DNA from: Kiritimatiellales bacterium
GTDB lineage: Bacteria; Verrucomicrobiota; Kiritimatiellia; Kiritimatiellales; Pontiellaceae
Reading direction: 5' to 3'
Length of the DNA stretch: 64,000 nt
Assembly (NCBI GenBank): GCA_003246265.1
Contig: QKAU01000067.1
Coordinates: 62,001-126,000, forward strand
In this document: positions 30,865-39,607 of the stretch, in pieces
Layout of the letters: every line of letters begins with the position of its first letter
Position numbering within the stretch: position 1 is the stretch's first letter
Translations under genes and position numbers: made by a program
Notes under the pieces: generated by a model
What the model was told of the DNA's origin: nothing
The model's input: only the letters and a program-made list of their open reading frames with translations
Database searches by the model: none

Positions 30865-31668
30865 ATGGACACCCCCGTCCAACACCGCTTCACGCACGAG
30901 TCGATGGCCACAACCTTCGAAGTGGTCGTGGCCGGCCGGGAGCGCGAGTATGCGCGGCAGGCGGCCGCAGCGCTGTTCCGCGAAATCGACCGCCTCGACG
31001 CGCTGCTCAACAAGTACGATGCCGGCAGCGACATCGGGCAGGTCAACCTCCTGAAGCCGGGAGAAACGGTGCGCGTGGCGGTTGAAACACTGGAGTGCCT
31101 GGAACAGGCGGTGTGGGCCCACGGGGCCACGGACGGCCTCTTCGACCCCACCGTCGGAACCGGCTTCCAGTGGCTGGCGATCGACCGGCCGGATTTTTCC
31201 GTCGGCTGGAAGGCCGGCGGCAAGGGGCAGCTGGACCTTGGTGGCATCGGCAAGGGCTTCGCCATCGACAAGGCCACCGAGCTGCTGGCCGATTGGGAGA
31301 TCGGCGAGGTCCTGATCAGCGGAGGGACCAGCACGGTGATGGCCCTCGGCCGCGAATGGCCGCTGGGCATCGGCGGGCCGTGGGGAGAGTCGGCCGGATT
31401 CTCCTCCATCCGACTCAGGGACAAGGCGTTGAGCGGATCTGGAACGGAGGTGAAGGGGGCGCACATCATCAATCCGAAAACCGGTCGCCCGGCATGCCGC
31501 CACCTGGCCGCGTGGGCAATCAATCCGTCAGCGACTGTCTCCGACGCGTTCTCGACGGCGTTCATGATGATGGAGCCGGAATGGATCCGGCGGTTGTGCG
31601 AAACCGTGCCGGGTTCCGCGGCGGTTGTGGTCGACCAGGAAGGCCACCTGCAGCGAATCGGCATTTAA
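30865..31668 (+). CDS. apbE: FAD:protein FMN transferase (ApbE)
   Basis: 267 aa. ApbE covalently attaches FMN from FAD to a Thr/Ser of target redox proteins. Family landmarks are ESMATTFEVVV, DLFDPTVGTGF-like GLFDPTVGTGF, LDLGGIGKGFAIDKA, LISGGTSTVMALG and HIINPKTGRP. The start codon touches the previous stop. No signal peptide or lipobox is visible, unlike many periplasmic ApbE proteins, so it may work in the cytoplasm or be exported by other means. No FMN-binding target with an obvious S/T-GAT motif was noticed in the window. Confidence 0.9.
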   Translation: MDTPVQHRFTHESMATTFEVVVAGREREYARQAAAALFREIDRLDALLNKYDAGSDIGQVNLLKPGETVRVAVETLECLEQAVWAHGATDGLFDPTVGTGFQWLAIDRPDFSVGWKAGGKGQLDLGGIGKGFAIDKATELLADWEIGEVLISGGTSTVMALGREWPLGIGGPWGESAGFSSIRLRDKALSGSGTEVKGAHIINPKTGRPACRHLAAWAINPSATVSDAFSTAFMMMEPEWIRRLCETVPGSAAVVVDQEGHLQRIGI

Positions 31669-31734
31669 GAAGGATTTTCGGACTGGATTCCGAAGAATGG
31701 CTGGATGATATTCGAACCCATAGGAGGACAAGCA

Positions 31735-32376
31735 ATGAACCGGATGATTGTTTTTACAGTGGCCGCCCTCGTGGCGGGGGGCGCCGTCGCCGAAGAGATG
31801 GCGAAGCTGGAGCTCCAGCTGCCTGCACCGCAGTTCGCGGGGACCCCGAAGACCATCAAGACCCCCAACCTCGAGCGCGAGGCCGTCGTGCCCGAAATCA
31901 TGGTGCCCGCCGGCACGGCCAACGTGGCGGCCGGCAAGCCGGTTACCTCGAGCGACGATTTCCCCGTCATCGGCGAGCTTGAATACCTGACCGACAGCGA
32001 CAAGGAGGGCTCAGACGGCTCCTATATCGAGCTGGGCCCGGAGTTGCAGTGGGTGCAGATCGATCTGGGCGAGGCGAAGACCCTCTACGCCATCGCCCTC
32101 TGGCACTACCATGCCCAGGCGCGTGCCTACCGCGACGTGATCATCCAGGTGTCGGACGATGCCGGCTTCGCCGGAAACGTCCAGACGCTGTTCAACAACG
32201 ACCACGACAACTCCTCCGGCCTGGGGGCCGGGAAGGACAAGGAGTACATCGAAACCTACATGGGGAAGCTGATCGACGCCAAGGGCGCCAAGGGCCGCTA
32301 TGTCCGGCTCTACTCCAACGGCAGCACCGGCTCCGACATGAACCACTACATCGAGGTCGAGGTGTTCGGCAAGTAG
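31735..32376 (+). CDS. secreted discoidin (F5/8 type C)-like protein
   Basis: 213 aa. A signal peptide (residues 1-19, ending GGAVAE) is followed by about 50 residues of low complexity and then one galactose-binding-like domain: NVAAGKPVTSSDD, WVQIDLGEAKTLYAIALWHY, RDVIIQVSDDAGF, RYVRLYSNGSTG. Such beta-sandwiches usually bind glycans. The ATG has TAGGAGG 7 bases upstream. A strong terminator follows, so this gene ends the transcription unit begun by the oxidoreductase/cytochrome block or is monocistronic. Confidence 0.82.
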   Translation: MNRMIVFTVAALVAGGAVAEEMAKLELQLPAPQFAGTPKTIKTPNLEREAVVPEIMVPAGTANVAAGKPVTSSDDFPVIGELEYLTDSDKEGSDGSYIELGPELQWVQIDLGEAKTLYAIALWHYHAQARAYRDVIIQVSDDAGFAGNVQTLFNNDHDNSSGLGAGKDKEYIETYMGKLIDAKGAKGRYVRLYSNGSTGSDMNHYIEVEVFGK

Positions 32377-32400
32377 CCGCCTTTCCCGCGGATGACGGCG

Positions 32401-32441
32401 AACCCCGGGGGCCGGTTTCCGGCGCCTGGGGTTTTCTTTTT
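32401..32441 (+). terminator. rho-independent terminator after discoidin gene
   Basis: An AACCCC/GGGGTT outer stem with an inner GCCGG/CCGGC-type stem is followed by TTTTCTTTT. It starts 25 bp after the stop codon. Confidence 0.85.
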
Positions 32442-32485
32442 GGAATGTGCTTCGGTTTCCGCGCCGAGGGCTTAGGATTCGCCCC

Positions 32486-34042
32486 ATGAAGTGGATGCCT
32501 GTCGCCATGCTGGCCCTGCTCGCGCTCGCCGCGTCGCTGCGCCTCCCGCGGCTGGCGGAACGGCCGATGCACCACGACGAGGCGAACCAGGCCTACCGTT
32601 TCGGCATCCTCCTCGAAAGGGGCACCTACCACTACGACGCCAACGACCACCACGGTCCGACCCTCTACTACCTGACCCTGCCCTCCGCCTGGCTGGCGGG
32701 CGCAAGGAACTTTGCGCAGACCAACGAAGCCACCTACCGCATCGTGCCGGTCTGCTTCGGCCTGCTGCTCATCCTCTGCACGCCGCTGCTGCGCAACGGC
32801 ACCGGCCGCCTTGCCGCCGCCGCCGCGGCCCTGTTCGCGGCCATCTCCCCGGCCATGGCCTACTACAGTCGCTTCTACATCCAGGAGACCCTGCTGCTCT
32901 TCTTCACCTTCCTGGCGATCGCGGCGGGCTGGCGGTCGGTCCGCACCGGTTCGCGCGGCTGGGCGCTGGCGGCCGGGCTGGCGGCGGGCCTCATGTTCGC
33001 CACCAAGGAGACCGCCGTGCTGGCCTATGCCGCGATGGCCGGCGCCGTGCTGGCCTGCATGGCGGCCGGGCGCGCCCGGCACCTTCCACTCCGGAACATG
33101 GCGCTGGCGGGAGGGGCGGCACTGGCCGTGGCCTACCTGCTCTTCTCCTCCTTCCTCACCCATCCCGGCGGGCCGCTGGATGCGATCCTTGCCTTCAAGG
33201 GATACCTCTCCCGCGGGTCCGGGCTTGGCACCGTCCACGTCCACCCGTGGTATTTCTACCTCGAGATGCTCGTCCGGTACCGCTTCGACGGCGGACCGGT
33301 CTGGAGCGAGGGGCTGGCCTTCGGCCTCGGCATCGCGGGCTGCGCCGCGATCGCCACCCGCAACCTGCCGCGCGGCTGCGACTCCGGGTTTGCGGGATTC
33401 CTGATGGCCTACACGCTTCTGCTCACGGCCATCTACTCCGCTATTCCCTACAAGACCCCTTGGTGTCTTCTCTCCTTCCTCCACGGATGGATCCTGCTGG
33501 CCGGCATCGGTGCCGCGGCCCTGCTCGAGGGATGCTGGAACGCTACGCCGAAACGAGGCCTCGCGCGGACGGCAACCACGGCGGCCCTGGTGCTCCTGCT
33601 CATGCCCGTGGCGGGGACCCTTCGCCTCGCCCAACGGACCGTTTCCACCTATGCGGCCGACTACCGCAACCCCTACGCCTACGCCCAGACCGTTCCGGAC
33701 TTCATGCGCCTCGTGCGGCGCGTCGGCGAACTGGCGGCTGCCGATGCCAAAGGGATCGAAATCCATATCCAGGTCATCGCTGCGCCCGACCAGACGTGGC
33801 CCCTGCCCTTCTACCTGCGCCGCTACCCCAACGTGGGCTACTGGGCCGAGGGCGAGGGCGTTCCAAAATGGCCCCGGCCCGGCCTAATCATTTCCGCCGC
33901 AGACCCTGCGGCCGATGAGGAGGGCTTCGTCACCGAATACTACGGCCTGCGCCCCGATACGCTCCTCGCCCTCCACATCCCGCGCCCGCTCTGGGAGGCC
34001 TTCCTCGCAACCCGCGCCCAGCCGACGCCCGATTGCCGTTGA
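32486..34042 (+). CDS. Agl23/TIGR03663-like membrane glycosyltransferase
   Basis: 518 aa with about 10-12 membrane helices. The first loop has RPMHHDEANQAYRFG, where the Asp-Glu pair is the catalytic signature of the GT-C dolichyl-phosphate-mannose protein mannosyltransferase superfamily; YLLSFLHGW-type and YKTPWCLLSF segments also match TIGR03663 proteins. It probably transfers a sugar from a polyprenyl-phosphate donor to an extracytoplasmic acceptor. It starts 45 bp after a terminator and is therefore a separate unit. The ATG giving MKWMPVAML is preferred over a GTG 13 codons upstream. Confidence 0.78.
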   Translation: MKWMPVAMLALLALAASLRLPRLAERPMHHDEANQAYRFGILLERGTYHYDANDHHGPTLYYLTLPSAWLAGARNFAQTNEATYRIVPVCFGLLLILCTPLLRNGTGRLAAAAAALFAAISPAMAYYSRFYIQETLLLFFTFLAIAAGWRSVRTGSRGWALAAGLAAGLMFATKETAVLAYAAMAGAVLACMAAGRARHLPLRNMALAGGAALAVAYLLFSSFLTHPGGPLDAILAFKGYLSRGSGLGTVHVHPWYFYLEMLVRYRFDGGPVWSEGLAFGLGIAGCAAIATRNLPRGCDSGFAGFLMAYTLLLTAIYSAIPYKTPWCLLSFLHGWILLAGIGAAALLEGCWNATPKRGLARTATTAALVLLLMPVAGTLRLAQRTVSTYAADYRNPYAYAQTVPDFMRLVRRVGELAAADAKGIEIHIQVIAAPDQTWPLPFYLRRYPNVGYWAEGEGVPKWPRPGLIISAADPAADEEGFVTEYYGLRPDTLLALHIPRPLWEAFLATRAQPTPDCR

Positions 34043-34112
34043 ACGCGGCCGATATTCCGATAAGGTTCGCGCCGTTCTCCATTCCCCGGGACCTTTACGG
34101 CAGGACGACTCC

Positions 34113-34826
34113 ATGGCATGGACAGGAAAACTCATCGGCGGGGTGCTCGGGTCGCTGCTCGGCCCGGTGGGTGCCGCCATCGGCGTCGGCATCGGGCACC
34201 AGTTCGACAAGGGTGCCGACCGCACCAGGGAGGCCGCCCAGAGCTTCCACGTGGCCTTCTTCGGCTGTCTGGCCAAGATGGCGCGTGCCGATGGCCGGAT
34301 CACCCAGGCGGAGATCGACGCGGTCGAGCAGATCATGGCCCGCCTCGGCTATGCCGGACCCATGCGCGACCAGGCCATCGCCATCTTCCGGCGAGCCAAG
34401 GACGACCCGCATACCGCGACCGACTACCTTCGCCAGCTGGCCGACGTCGTCCAGTTCAATCCGCAGATCGCCATGACCTTCATCGCCGCCCTGCATGCGG
34501 TGGCGCAGGCTGACGGCACCATCCATCCCAACGAACGGGAGATCCTTCTCCAGGCCGAGCGCGCCTTCCGCCTGCGGCCCGGCACCGTCGACGCCCTGCT
34601 GGGCACCCGGAAGAGCAGTGCCATCGACGACGCCTACCGGGTGCTCGGGGTTGCCCCCGACGCCTCCGAGGAAGAGATCAAGCGCGCCTACCGCCAGAAG
34701 TGCGTCGAATTCCATCCCGACAAGCTCGCCTCCAAGGGGCTGCCCGATGAATTCATGACCTACGCGCAGGAACAGCTGGCCAAGGTCAACGCCGCCTACG
34801 AAACGATCAAGAAGGCCCGCGCCTGA
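34113..34826 (+). CDS. DjlA-like TerB/J-domain co-chaperone
   Basis: 237 aa. An N-terminal Gly-rich hydrophobic segment ([20 protein letters not shown]) is a likely membrane insertion helix. A TerB-like helical domain (about 40-150; [17 protein letters not shown] and [13 protein letters not shown]) follows, then a C-terminal J domain (about 170-237) with the essential HPD in EFHPDKL. The architecture is that of DjlA, which recruits DnaK at the inner membrane. A zinc-ribbon membrane protein follows 10 bp later. Confidence 0.88.
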   Translation: MAWTGKLIGGVLGSLLGPVGAAIGVGIGHQFDKGADRTREAAQSFHVAFFGCLAKMARADGRITQAEIDAVEQIMARLGYAGPMRDQAIAIFRRAKDDPHTATDYLRQLADVVQFNPQIAMTFIAALHAVAQADGTIHPNEREILLQAERAFRLRPGTVDALLGTRKSSAIDDAYRVLGVAPDASEEEIKRAYRQKCVEFHPDKLASKGLPDEFMTYAQEQLAKVNAAYETIKKARA

Positions 34827-34836
34827 AGGAGGCCGC

Positions 34837-35163
34837 ATGAAGAGATGTCCGTTTTGCGCCGAGGAGATCCAGGACGAAGCGATCAAGTGCAGGCATTGCG
34901 GTGAATTCCTGGATGGGGCCTCCCGTCCAGGCGCAACGGCGGAGAAGATGCCCTTCTGCTTCCGGACCTACTTCATCGTCATAGCCCTCTGCTGCGTCGG
35001 GCCGTTCGCCCTGCCGCTGATCTGGTTCCGACCGCGGACCCGCCTGTCATCCAAGATCGTGTGGACCCTCGTTGTCATCGTCCTGAGCTGGGCCTGCTAC
35101 ATCGCCATGGAGAAATCCTGCGAAGTCCTGCAGGAGTACTACCGGATGATGCAGGAGCTGTAG
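34837..35163 (+). CDS. zinc-ribbon membrane protein of unknown function
   Basis: 108 aa. The first 25 residues form a zinc ribbon ([19 protein letters not shown], two CxxC pairs), followed by two predicted transmembrane helices ([21 protein letters not shown] and [18 protein letters not shown]). The ATG has AAGGAGG close upstream. It lies 10 bp after the DjlA-like gene, so the two may act together in membrane protein quality control. Function is not known. Confidence 0.75.
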   Translation: MKRCPFCAEEIQDEAIKCRHCGEFLDGASRPGATAEKMPFCFRTYFIVIALCCVGPFALPLIWFRPRTRLSSKIVWTLVVIVLSWACYIAMEKSCEVLQEYYRMMQEL

Positions 35164-35187
35164 CCGCCCCTGCCGCGCCAAGGAAAA

Positions 35188-35214
35188 GCGGGGCAGGCCG
35201 ATGGCCTGCCCCGC
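35188..35214. terminator. bidirectional terminator between zinc-ribbon gene and xylA
   Basis: A perfect 12-bp stem (GCGGGGCAGGCC / GGCCTGCCCCGC) with a 3-base loop. On the minus strand it is followed by TTTTCC, fitting termination of the xylose operon; on the plus strand it follows the zinc-ribbon gene, with a short T run about 15 bases on. Confidence 0.85.
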
Positions 35215-35236
35215 ACCACATCGGTTTTGAATCCGA

Positions 35237-36565
35237 TTAGATGTACTGGTTGATGATGGACTCGTAGAGCTCCTGCTTGCCGCTGGTCTGCACCGGCTCG
35301 CCGCCTTCGGCACCGATCTTTGCCAGCTCTTCGAGCGTCAGCTTGCCGGCCGCGAACTCGGCGCCCTTGCCGCTGTCGAAGGAAGCGTAGCGCGCGGCGC
35401 GCAGCTTGCGGTAGGGTGACTTCTCCAGGATCTTGTCGGCCACGACGAGGGCGCGGGCAAAGGTGTCCATGCCGGAGATGTGGGCGATGAAGATGTCTTC
35501 GAGGTCGGTGGAGTTGCGGCGGATCTTGGCGTCGAAGTTCGTGCCGCCGCCCTGCAGGCCGCCGGCTTCGAGGATGACGAGCATCGCTTCGACGGTCTCG
35601 CGGATGCTGACCGGGAATTCGTCGGTATCCCAGCCGTTCTGCACGTCGCCGCGGTTGGCGTCGATGCTGCCGAGCATGCCGTTGTCGGCGGCCACCTGCA
35701 GCTCATGCTGGAAGGTGTGCTGCGCAAGCGTGGCATGGTTGACTTCGACGTTGAGCTTGAAGTCCTTGTCGAGGCCCTGTGCGCGCAGGAAGCCGATCAC
35801 CGTATGCGCGTCGACGTCGTACTGGTGCTTGCTCGGCTCCATCGGCTTGGGCTCGACGAAGAAGTTGCCCTTGAAGCCCTGCGCGCGGGCATAGTCGCGT
35901 GCCATGCGCAGGAAGGCGCCGAAGTTGTCTAGCTCCTTCTTCATGTTGGTGTTGAGCAGGCTCATGTAGCCTTCGCGGCCGCCCCAGAAGACATAGTTTT
36001 CGCCGCCGAGCTTGATGGTGGCGTCGATCGCGTTCTTCAGCTGCGCACCGGCGTAGGCGACCGTGCCGAAGTCGGGATTGGTGCCGGCACCGTTCATGTA
36101 GCGCGGGTTGGAGAAGAGGTTGGCCGTGCCCCACAGCAACTTGACGCCGGAAGCGGCCTGCTTTTCCTTCGCGTAGTCGGTGATCATTTCCAGGCGCCGG
36201 GTCGACTCGGCGAAATTGCCGCCTTCTTCAACGAGGTCGAAGTCGTGGAAGCAGTAGAACGGTGCGCCGACCTTGGTGATGAATTCGAACGCGGCGTCCA
36301 TCTTGTTCTTCGCGCGCTCTTCGGCGGTGGCCCCTTCGAACCATGGGAAGAAGTGGGTCTGCCCGCCGAACGGGTCGCCGCCGGTGCCACAGAAGGTGTG
36401 CCAGTAGGCGATGGCGAAGCGCAGGTGCTCCTTCATTGTTTTTCCGCCTACCACGGCGTTTTCGTCGTACCATTTGAACGCCAGCGGATTTTCGCTCTCG
36501 CGCCCTTCGAATGCGATCTTCCCGATGCCGGGGAAGTATTCCTTGTTTCCGGTTACAATACCCAT
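35237..36565 (-). CDS. xylA: xylose isomerase
   Basis: 442 aa, class II length. Converts D-xylose to D-xylulose with two divalent metals. Landmarks are FCFHDFDL-type [13 protein letters not shown] (catalytic His), [27 protein letters not shown] (metal Glu and His) and GSIDANRGD (metal Asp). It is last in a xylB-transporter-xylA operon; the 54-bp gap before it contains an A/T-richer stretch and an AGAACAAG ribosome-binding region. A strong terminator lies about 20 bp after the stop. Confidence 0.96.
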   Translation of the reverse strand: MGIVTGNKEYFPGIGKIAFEGRESENPLAFKWYDENAVVGGKTMKEHLRFAIAYWHTFCGTGGDPFGGQTHFFPWFEGATAEERAKNKMDAAFEFITKVGAPFYCFHDFDLVEEGGNFAESTRRLEMITDYAKEKQAASGVKLLWGTANLFSNPRYMNGAGTNPDFGTVAYAGAQLKNAIDATIKLGGENYVFWGGREGYMSLLNTNMKKELDNFGAFLRMARDYARAQGFKGNFFVEPKPMEPSKHQYDVDAHTVIGFLRAQGLDKDFKLNVEVNHATLAQHTFQHELQVAADNGMLGSIDANRGDVQNGWDTDEFPVSIRETVEAMLVILEAGGLQGGGTNFDAKIRRNSTDLEDIFIAHISGMDTFARALVVADKILEKSPYRKLRAARYASFDSGKGAEFAAGKLTLEELAKIGAEGGEPVQTSGKQELYESIINQYI

Positions 36566-36619
36566 CTTGTTCTCCGTTTAAGATTTCAGGTTCAGGTTTC
36601 AGGCTTTGGGCTTCCGCCC

Positions 36620-38017
36620 CTACCCCTTCATCTCTTCGAGCTCGATGCCCTTGGTTTCATGGACAAACTTGACGATGAAGAAGATCGAAATGGCCGAGCA
36701 CACGGCATAGAAGCCGTAGGCGCCGCCGAGGCCGATGCCGGCCAGCATGATCGGGAAGGTCATGGTGATGGCGAAGTTGGAGAACCATTGGGCCAGGCCG
36801 CTGACGGCCAGGCCGGATCCGCGGATCTGGTTCGGGAACATTTCGCCGAGCATCACCCACATGATCGGGCCCCAGGAGATGTTGAAGAAGAAGACGTAGA
36901 GGTTGGCGGATACCAGCGCGGTGACGCCGCTTTTGCCGACGAGCTGCAGCGTGCCGTTCTCTCCCATCGCGGAGGTCGCAAAGACGGCGGCCATGGCCCC
37001 CAGCGTTATCGCCATGCCGATGGAACCGACCAGCAGCAGCGGCTTGCGCCCGACGCGGTCGACCAGCGCGGTGGCCACGAAGCAGGCGGCGATGCTGACG
37101 GCTCCGCTGATGACGTTGATCAGCAGGGCATCGCTCTCCTGGAATCCGGCGGACTGCCACAACACGGCGCCATAATAGAAGACCACGTTGATGCCGACCA
37201 GCTGCTGGAAGGTCGCCAGGCCGATGCCCACCCATACGATCGGGCGGATGCCGCACTTGGAATCGACGATGTCCTTGAGCCGCGGGCGGTGGTGGTCCCC
37301 GGCCAGCGACTGCTCGATCTCGGCAAGCTTGGCGGGGGCGTCGTCGCCCATCAGCTTGCGCAGCACGACCAGCGCCTTTTCCTTTTTGCCGGAGGCCACG
37401 AGGAAGCGGGGGCTTTCAGGAATCAGCAGCAGCGCGAAGAAGAAGGTGACGGCCGGGAAGAGTTCGATCCAGAACATCCAGCGCCACGCCTCGAAGCCCC
37501 ACGCGAACAGGTCGGTGGACTTGCCGGCAAACTTGGCGATCGAATAGTTGCTGAGGAACGCGAAGAAGAGGCCGCTGATGATGGCGATCTGCTGCACGGA
37601 AGAGAGGGTGCCGCGGAATTTGGCCGGCGTCACTTCGCTGATGTAGGCCGGCGCCAGCACGGAGGCCGCACCGACCGCCAGGCCGCCCAGCACGCGGTAG
37701 AAGATGAATTCGCCCGACGCGTTGGCGATGCCCGATCCCCAGGCACTGATCGTGAAGAAGACGGATGCCACCACCAGGATCGTGCGCCGGCCGAGCTTGT
37801 CGGCGAGCGCCCCGGCGAAGAAGGCCCCGACCGCACAGCCGAGCAGCATCGACGCCACGTTGAATCCCGTAACGACGCTGTCGGAATTGAACGCGGTTTT
37901 CAGCCCGTCCACCGTTCCGTTGATGACGCCCGAGTCGAACCCGAACAGGAAACCGCCGATGGTGGCCACCAGCGTGATGAGAATGATGAATCCGGTCTTG
38001 TGCTTCACTTCGTGCAT
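36620..38017 (-). CDS. sugar-porter MFS transporter, probably D-xylose:H+ symporter
   Basis: 465 aa with 12 predicted helices. Sugar-porter signatures: GFLFGFDSGVINGT at helix 1, DKLGRRTILVV after helix 2, PESPRFLVASGKKEKAL after helix 6, QQLVGINVVFYYG in helix 7, and VDRVGRKPLLL in the second half. Its place between xylulokinase (12 bp) and xylose isomerase (54 bp) makes xylose the likely substrate, as for XylE. Confidence 0.92.
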   Translation of the reverse strand: MHEVKHKTGFIILITLVATIGGFLFGFDSGVINGTVDGLKTAFNSDSVVTGFNVASMLLGCAVGAFFAGALADKLGRRTILVVASVFFTISAWGSGIANASGEFIFYRVLGGLAVGAASVLAPAYISEVTPAKFRGTLSSVQQIAIISGLFFAFLSNYSIAKFAGKSTDLFAWGFEAWRWMFWIELFPAVTFFFALLLIPESPRFLVASGKKEKALVVLRKLMGDDAPAKLAEIEQSLAGDHHRPRLKDIVDSKCGIRPIVWVGIGLATFQQLVGINVVFYYGAVLWQSAGFQESDALLINVISGAVSIAACFVATALVDRVGRKPLLLVGSIGMAITLGAMAAVFATSAMGENGTLQLVGKSGVTALVSANLYVFFFNISWGPIMWVMLGEMFPNQIRGSGLAVSGLAQWFSNFAITMTFPIMLAGIGLGGAYGFYAVCSAISIFFIVKFVHETKGIELEEMKG

Positions 38018-38029
38018 ATGTCCGCCCCT

Positions 38030-39508
38030 CTAGTTGTTGATCGCCTTTTCCAGCACCTGCTTCCAGCGCGCGTAGGCTTCGGCATACGGTCCGGGCCCCG
38101 GTTCGACGGCTTTTTTCATTGCCAGCGTACCGAAGGCCTCGCCGAAGGAGCCGTAGCAACCCGCCCCGAGCCCCGCCCCCCGGGCCGCCCCCAGCGAACC
38201 ATCGGTCTCGTACAACTCGATGCGCGCGCCACTGGTACCCGACAAGGTATCGCAGAATAACCCGCTCATGAACATGTTGGCAAATCCGGCGCGGATGGTT
38301 TTCAGTTCCAGGCCGACCCCCTCCATGATCTCCATGCCGTAGATGAAGGAGAAGACGATCCCCTCCTGCACCGCGCGGCAGAGGTGCGCGCGCCCATGCC
38401 GGTTGAGGTCGAGCCCGGCGATCTGCGCGCCGATATTGCGGTTGCCGAGCACCCGTTCGGCCCCGTTGCCGAAGGGGAGCACGGCCAGCCCGTCGGAGCC
38501 GGCGGGCACGGTGGTGGCCAGCTGGTCCATTTCCTTGTAGGAGAGGTCGCCCAGCAGCCGTTTCGTCCATGCGTTCAGGATGCCGGTGCCGTTGATGCAG
38601 AGCAGCACGCCGAGCCGCGGATGGTCCGGGGCATGGGTGACGTGCGCGAACGTGTTGACGCGCGACTGGGGATCGAACTGCTTCCTGTCGGTGACGCCAT
38701 AGACTACGCCGGAGGTTCCGGCAGTGGCGGCAATCTCGCCGGGGTTGAGCACGTTGAGCGAAAGCGCGTTGTTGGGCTGGTCGCCGCCGCGGTAGGCGAC
38801 CGGCGTGCCGGTCTCGAGCCCGAAGTCGGCGGCCGCGGCCGGCGTCAAGGTCCCCTGGACCCCGAAAGTGGGCGCTATTGGGGCCAACAGGTTGGGGTCA
38901 AATCCCCAATGGTCGAGCAGGAACCGGGCAGGCGCTTCGTCGTGGAAATCCCAGAACATGCCTTCGGAAAGTCCGGAAGCCGTGGTGCAGGTTTCTCCCG
39001 TGAGCTTCATCGCCAGCCAGTCGCCCGGCAACATGACCTTGTCGATCCGGGCATAGATCTCCGGCTGGTTTTCCTTCACCCAGGCCAGCTTGGCGGCGGT
39101 GAAGTTGCCGGGCGAGTTGAGCAGGCGGCCTAGGCAGGCCTCCGCACCCAGCGCCTCGAATGCGGCCTGGCCATAGGGTACCGCCCGGCTGTCGCACCAG
39201 ATGATCGCCGGGCGCAGGACATTGCGCTCCTGGTCGACGCAGACCAGCCCATGCATCTGGTAGGCGATGCCGACGGCCTTTACGTCGCCGGCCCTGGCCC
39301 CGGCAACGCGCAGGGCGTCGCGGACGGCATCGCGGGCGCAGTCGTACCAGCACTGCGGATCCTGTTCGGCGAACCCCGGCCGGGGGGAGTCGATCCGCTG
39401 TTCGGTTTTCGGATGGTACGCGCTTCCGGCGCACCGCCCCGTTTCCACCTCCAGCAGCGACGCCTTCACCGAAGAGCTGCCCACATCGATTCCCAGCAAA
39501 TAGGCCAT
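38030..39508 (-). CDS. xylB: xylulokinase
   Basis: 492 aa FGGY-family kinase that phosphorylates D-xylulose to xylulose 5-phosphate. MAYLLGIDVGSSSVKASLL is the ATP phosphate-1 loop, YQMHGLVCVD the substrate region with the usual MHG, YRGGDQPNNALSL the sugar-binding Asp, and GTSGVVYGV the second ATP motif. The chosen ATG is preceded by weak Shine-Dalgarno sequence; the upstream extension to another ATG would run into the promoter region. First gene of the xylose operon. Confidence 0.95.
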   Translation of the reverse strand: MAYLLGIDVGSSSVKASLLEVETGRCAGSAYHPKTEQRIDSPRPGFAEQDPQCWYDCARDAVRDALRVAGARAGDVKAVGIAYQMHGLVCVDQERNVLRPAIIWCDSRAVPYGQAAFEALGAEACLGRLLNSPGNFTAAKLAWVKENQPEIYARIDKVMLPGDWLAMKLTGETCTTASGLSEGMFWDFHDEAPARFLLDHWGFDPNLLAPIAPTFGVQGTLTPAAAADFGLETGTPVAYRGGDQPNNALSLNVLNPGEIAATAGTSGVVYGVTDRKQFDPQSRVNTFAHVTHAPDHPRLGVLLCINGTGILNAWTKRLLGDLSYKEMDQLATTVPAGSDGLAVLPFGNGAERVLGNRNIGAQIAGLDLNRHGRAHLCRAVQEGIVFSFIYGMEIMEGVGLELKTIRAGFANMFMSGLFCDTLSGTSGARIELYETDGSLGAARGAGLGAGCYGSFGEAFGTLAMKKAVEPGPGPYAEAYARWKQVLEKAINN

Positions 39509-39567
39509 GACTACCATCCCCGCTAATGTTCTAGCCTGCACGGTCCCATATTCGTCGGACACCCTCC

Positions 39568-39604
39568 TTGAATATGTTCCCAAAAAATAGCATTATATTC
39601 CCAA
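39568..39604 (+). promoter_or_regulatory. promoter and candidate AraC-type operator between xylB and regulator
   Basis: Two direct repeats, AATATGTTCCCAA at 39571 and ATTATATTCCCAA at 39592, match at 11 of 13 positions and are exactly 21 bp apart, as expected for two AraC-family subunits on one DNA face. TTGAAT (39568) and CATTAT (39591), 17 bp apart, make a possible plus-strand promoter. That would put transcription start within a few bases of the regulator's ATG, which has no Shine-Dalgarno, so a leaderless message is possible. Confidence 0.5.
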
Positions 39605-39607
39605 CCC

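Noticed and set aside
35237-39508. Xylose operon as a horizontally acquired island
   Set aside because: No mobile genes or repeats at its edges and no visible change in composition.
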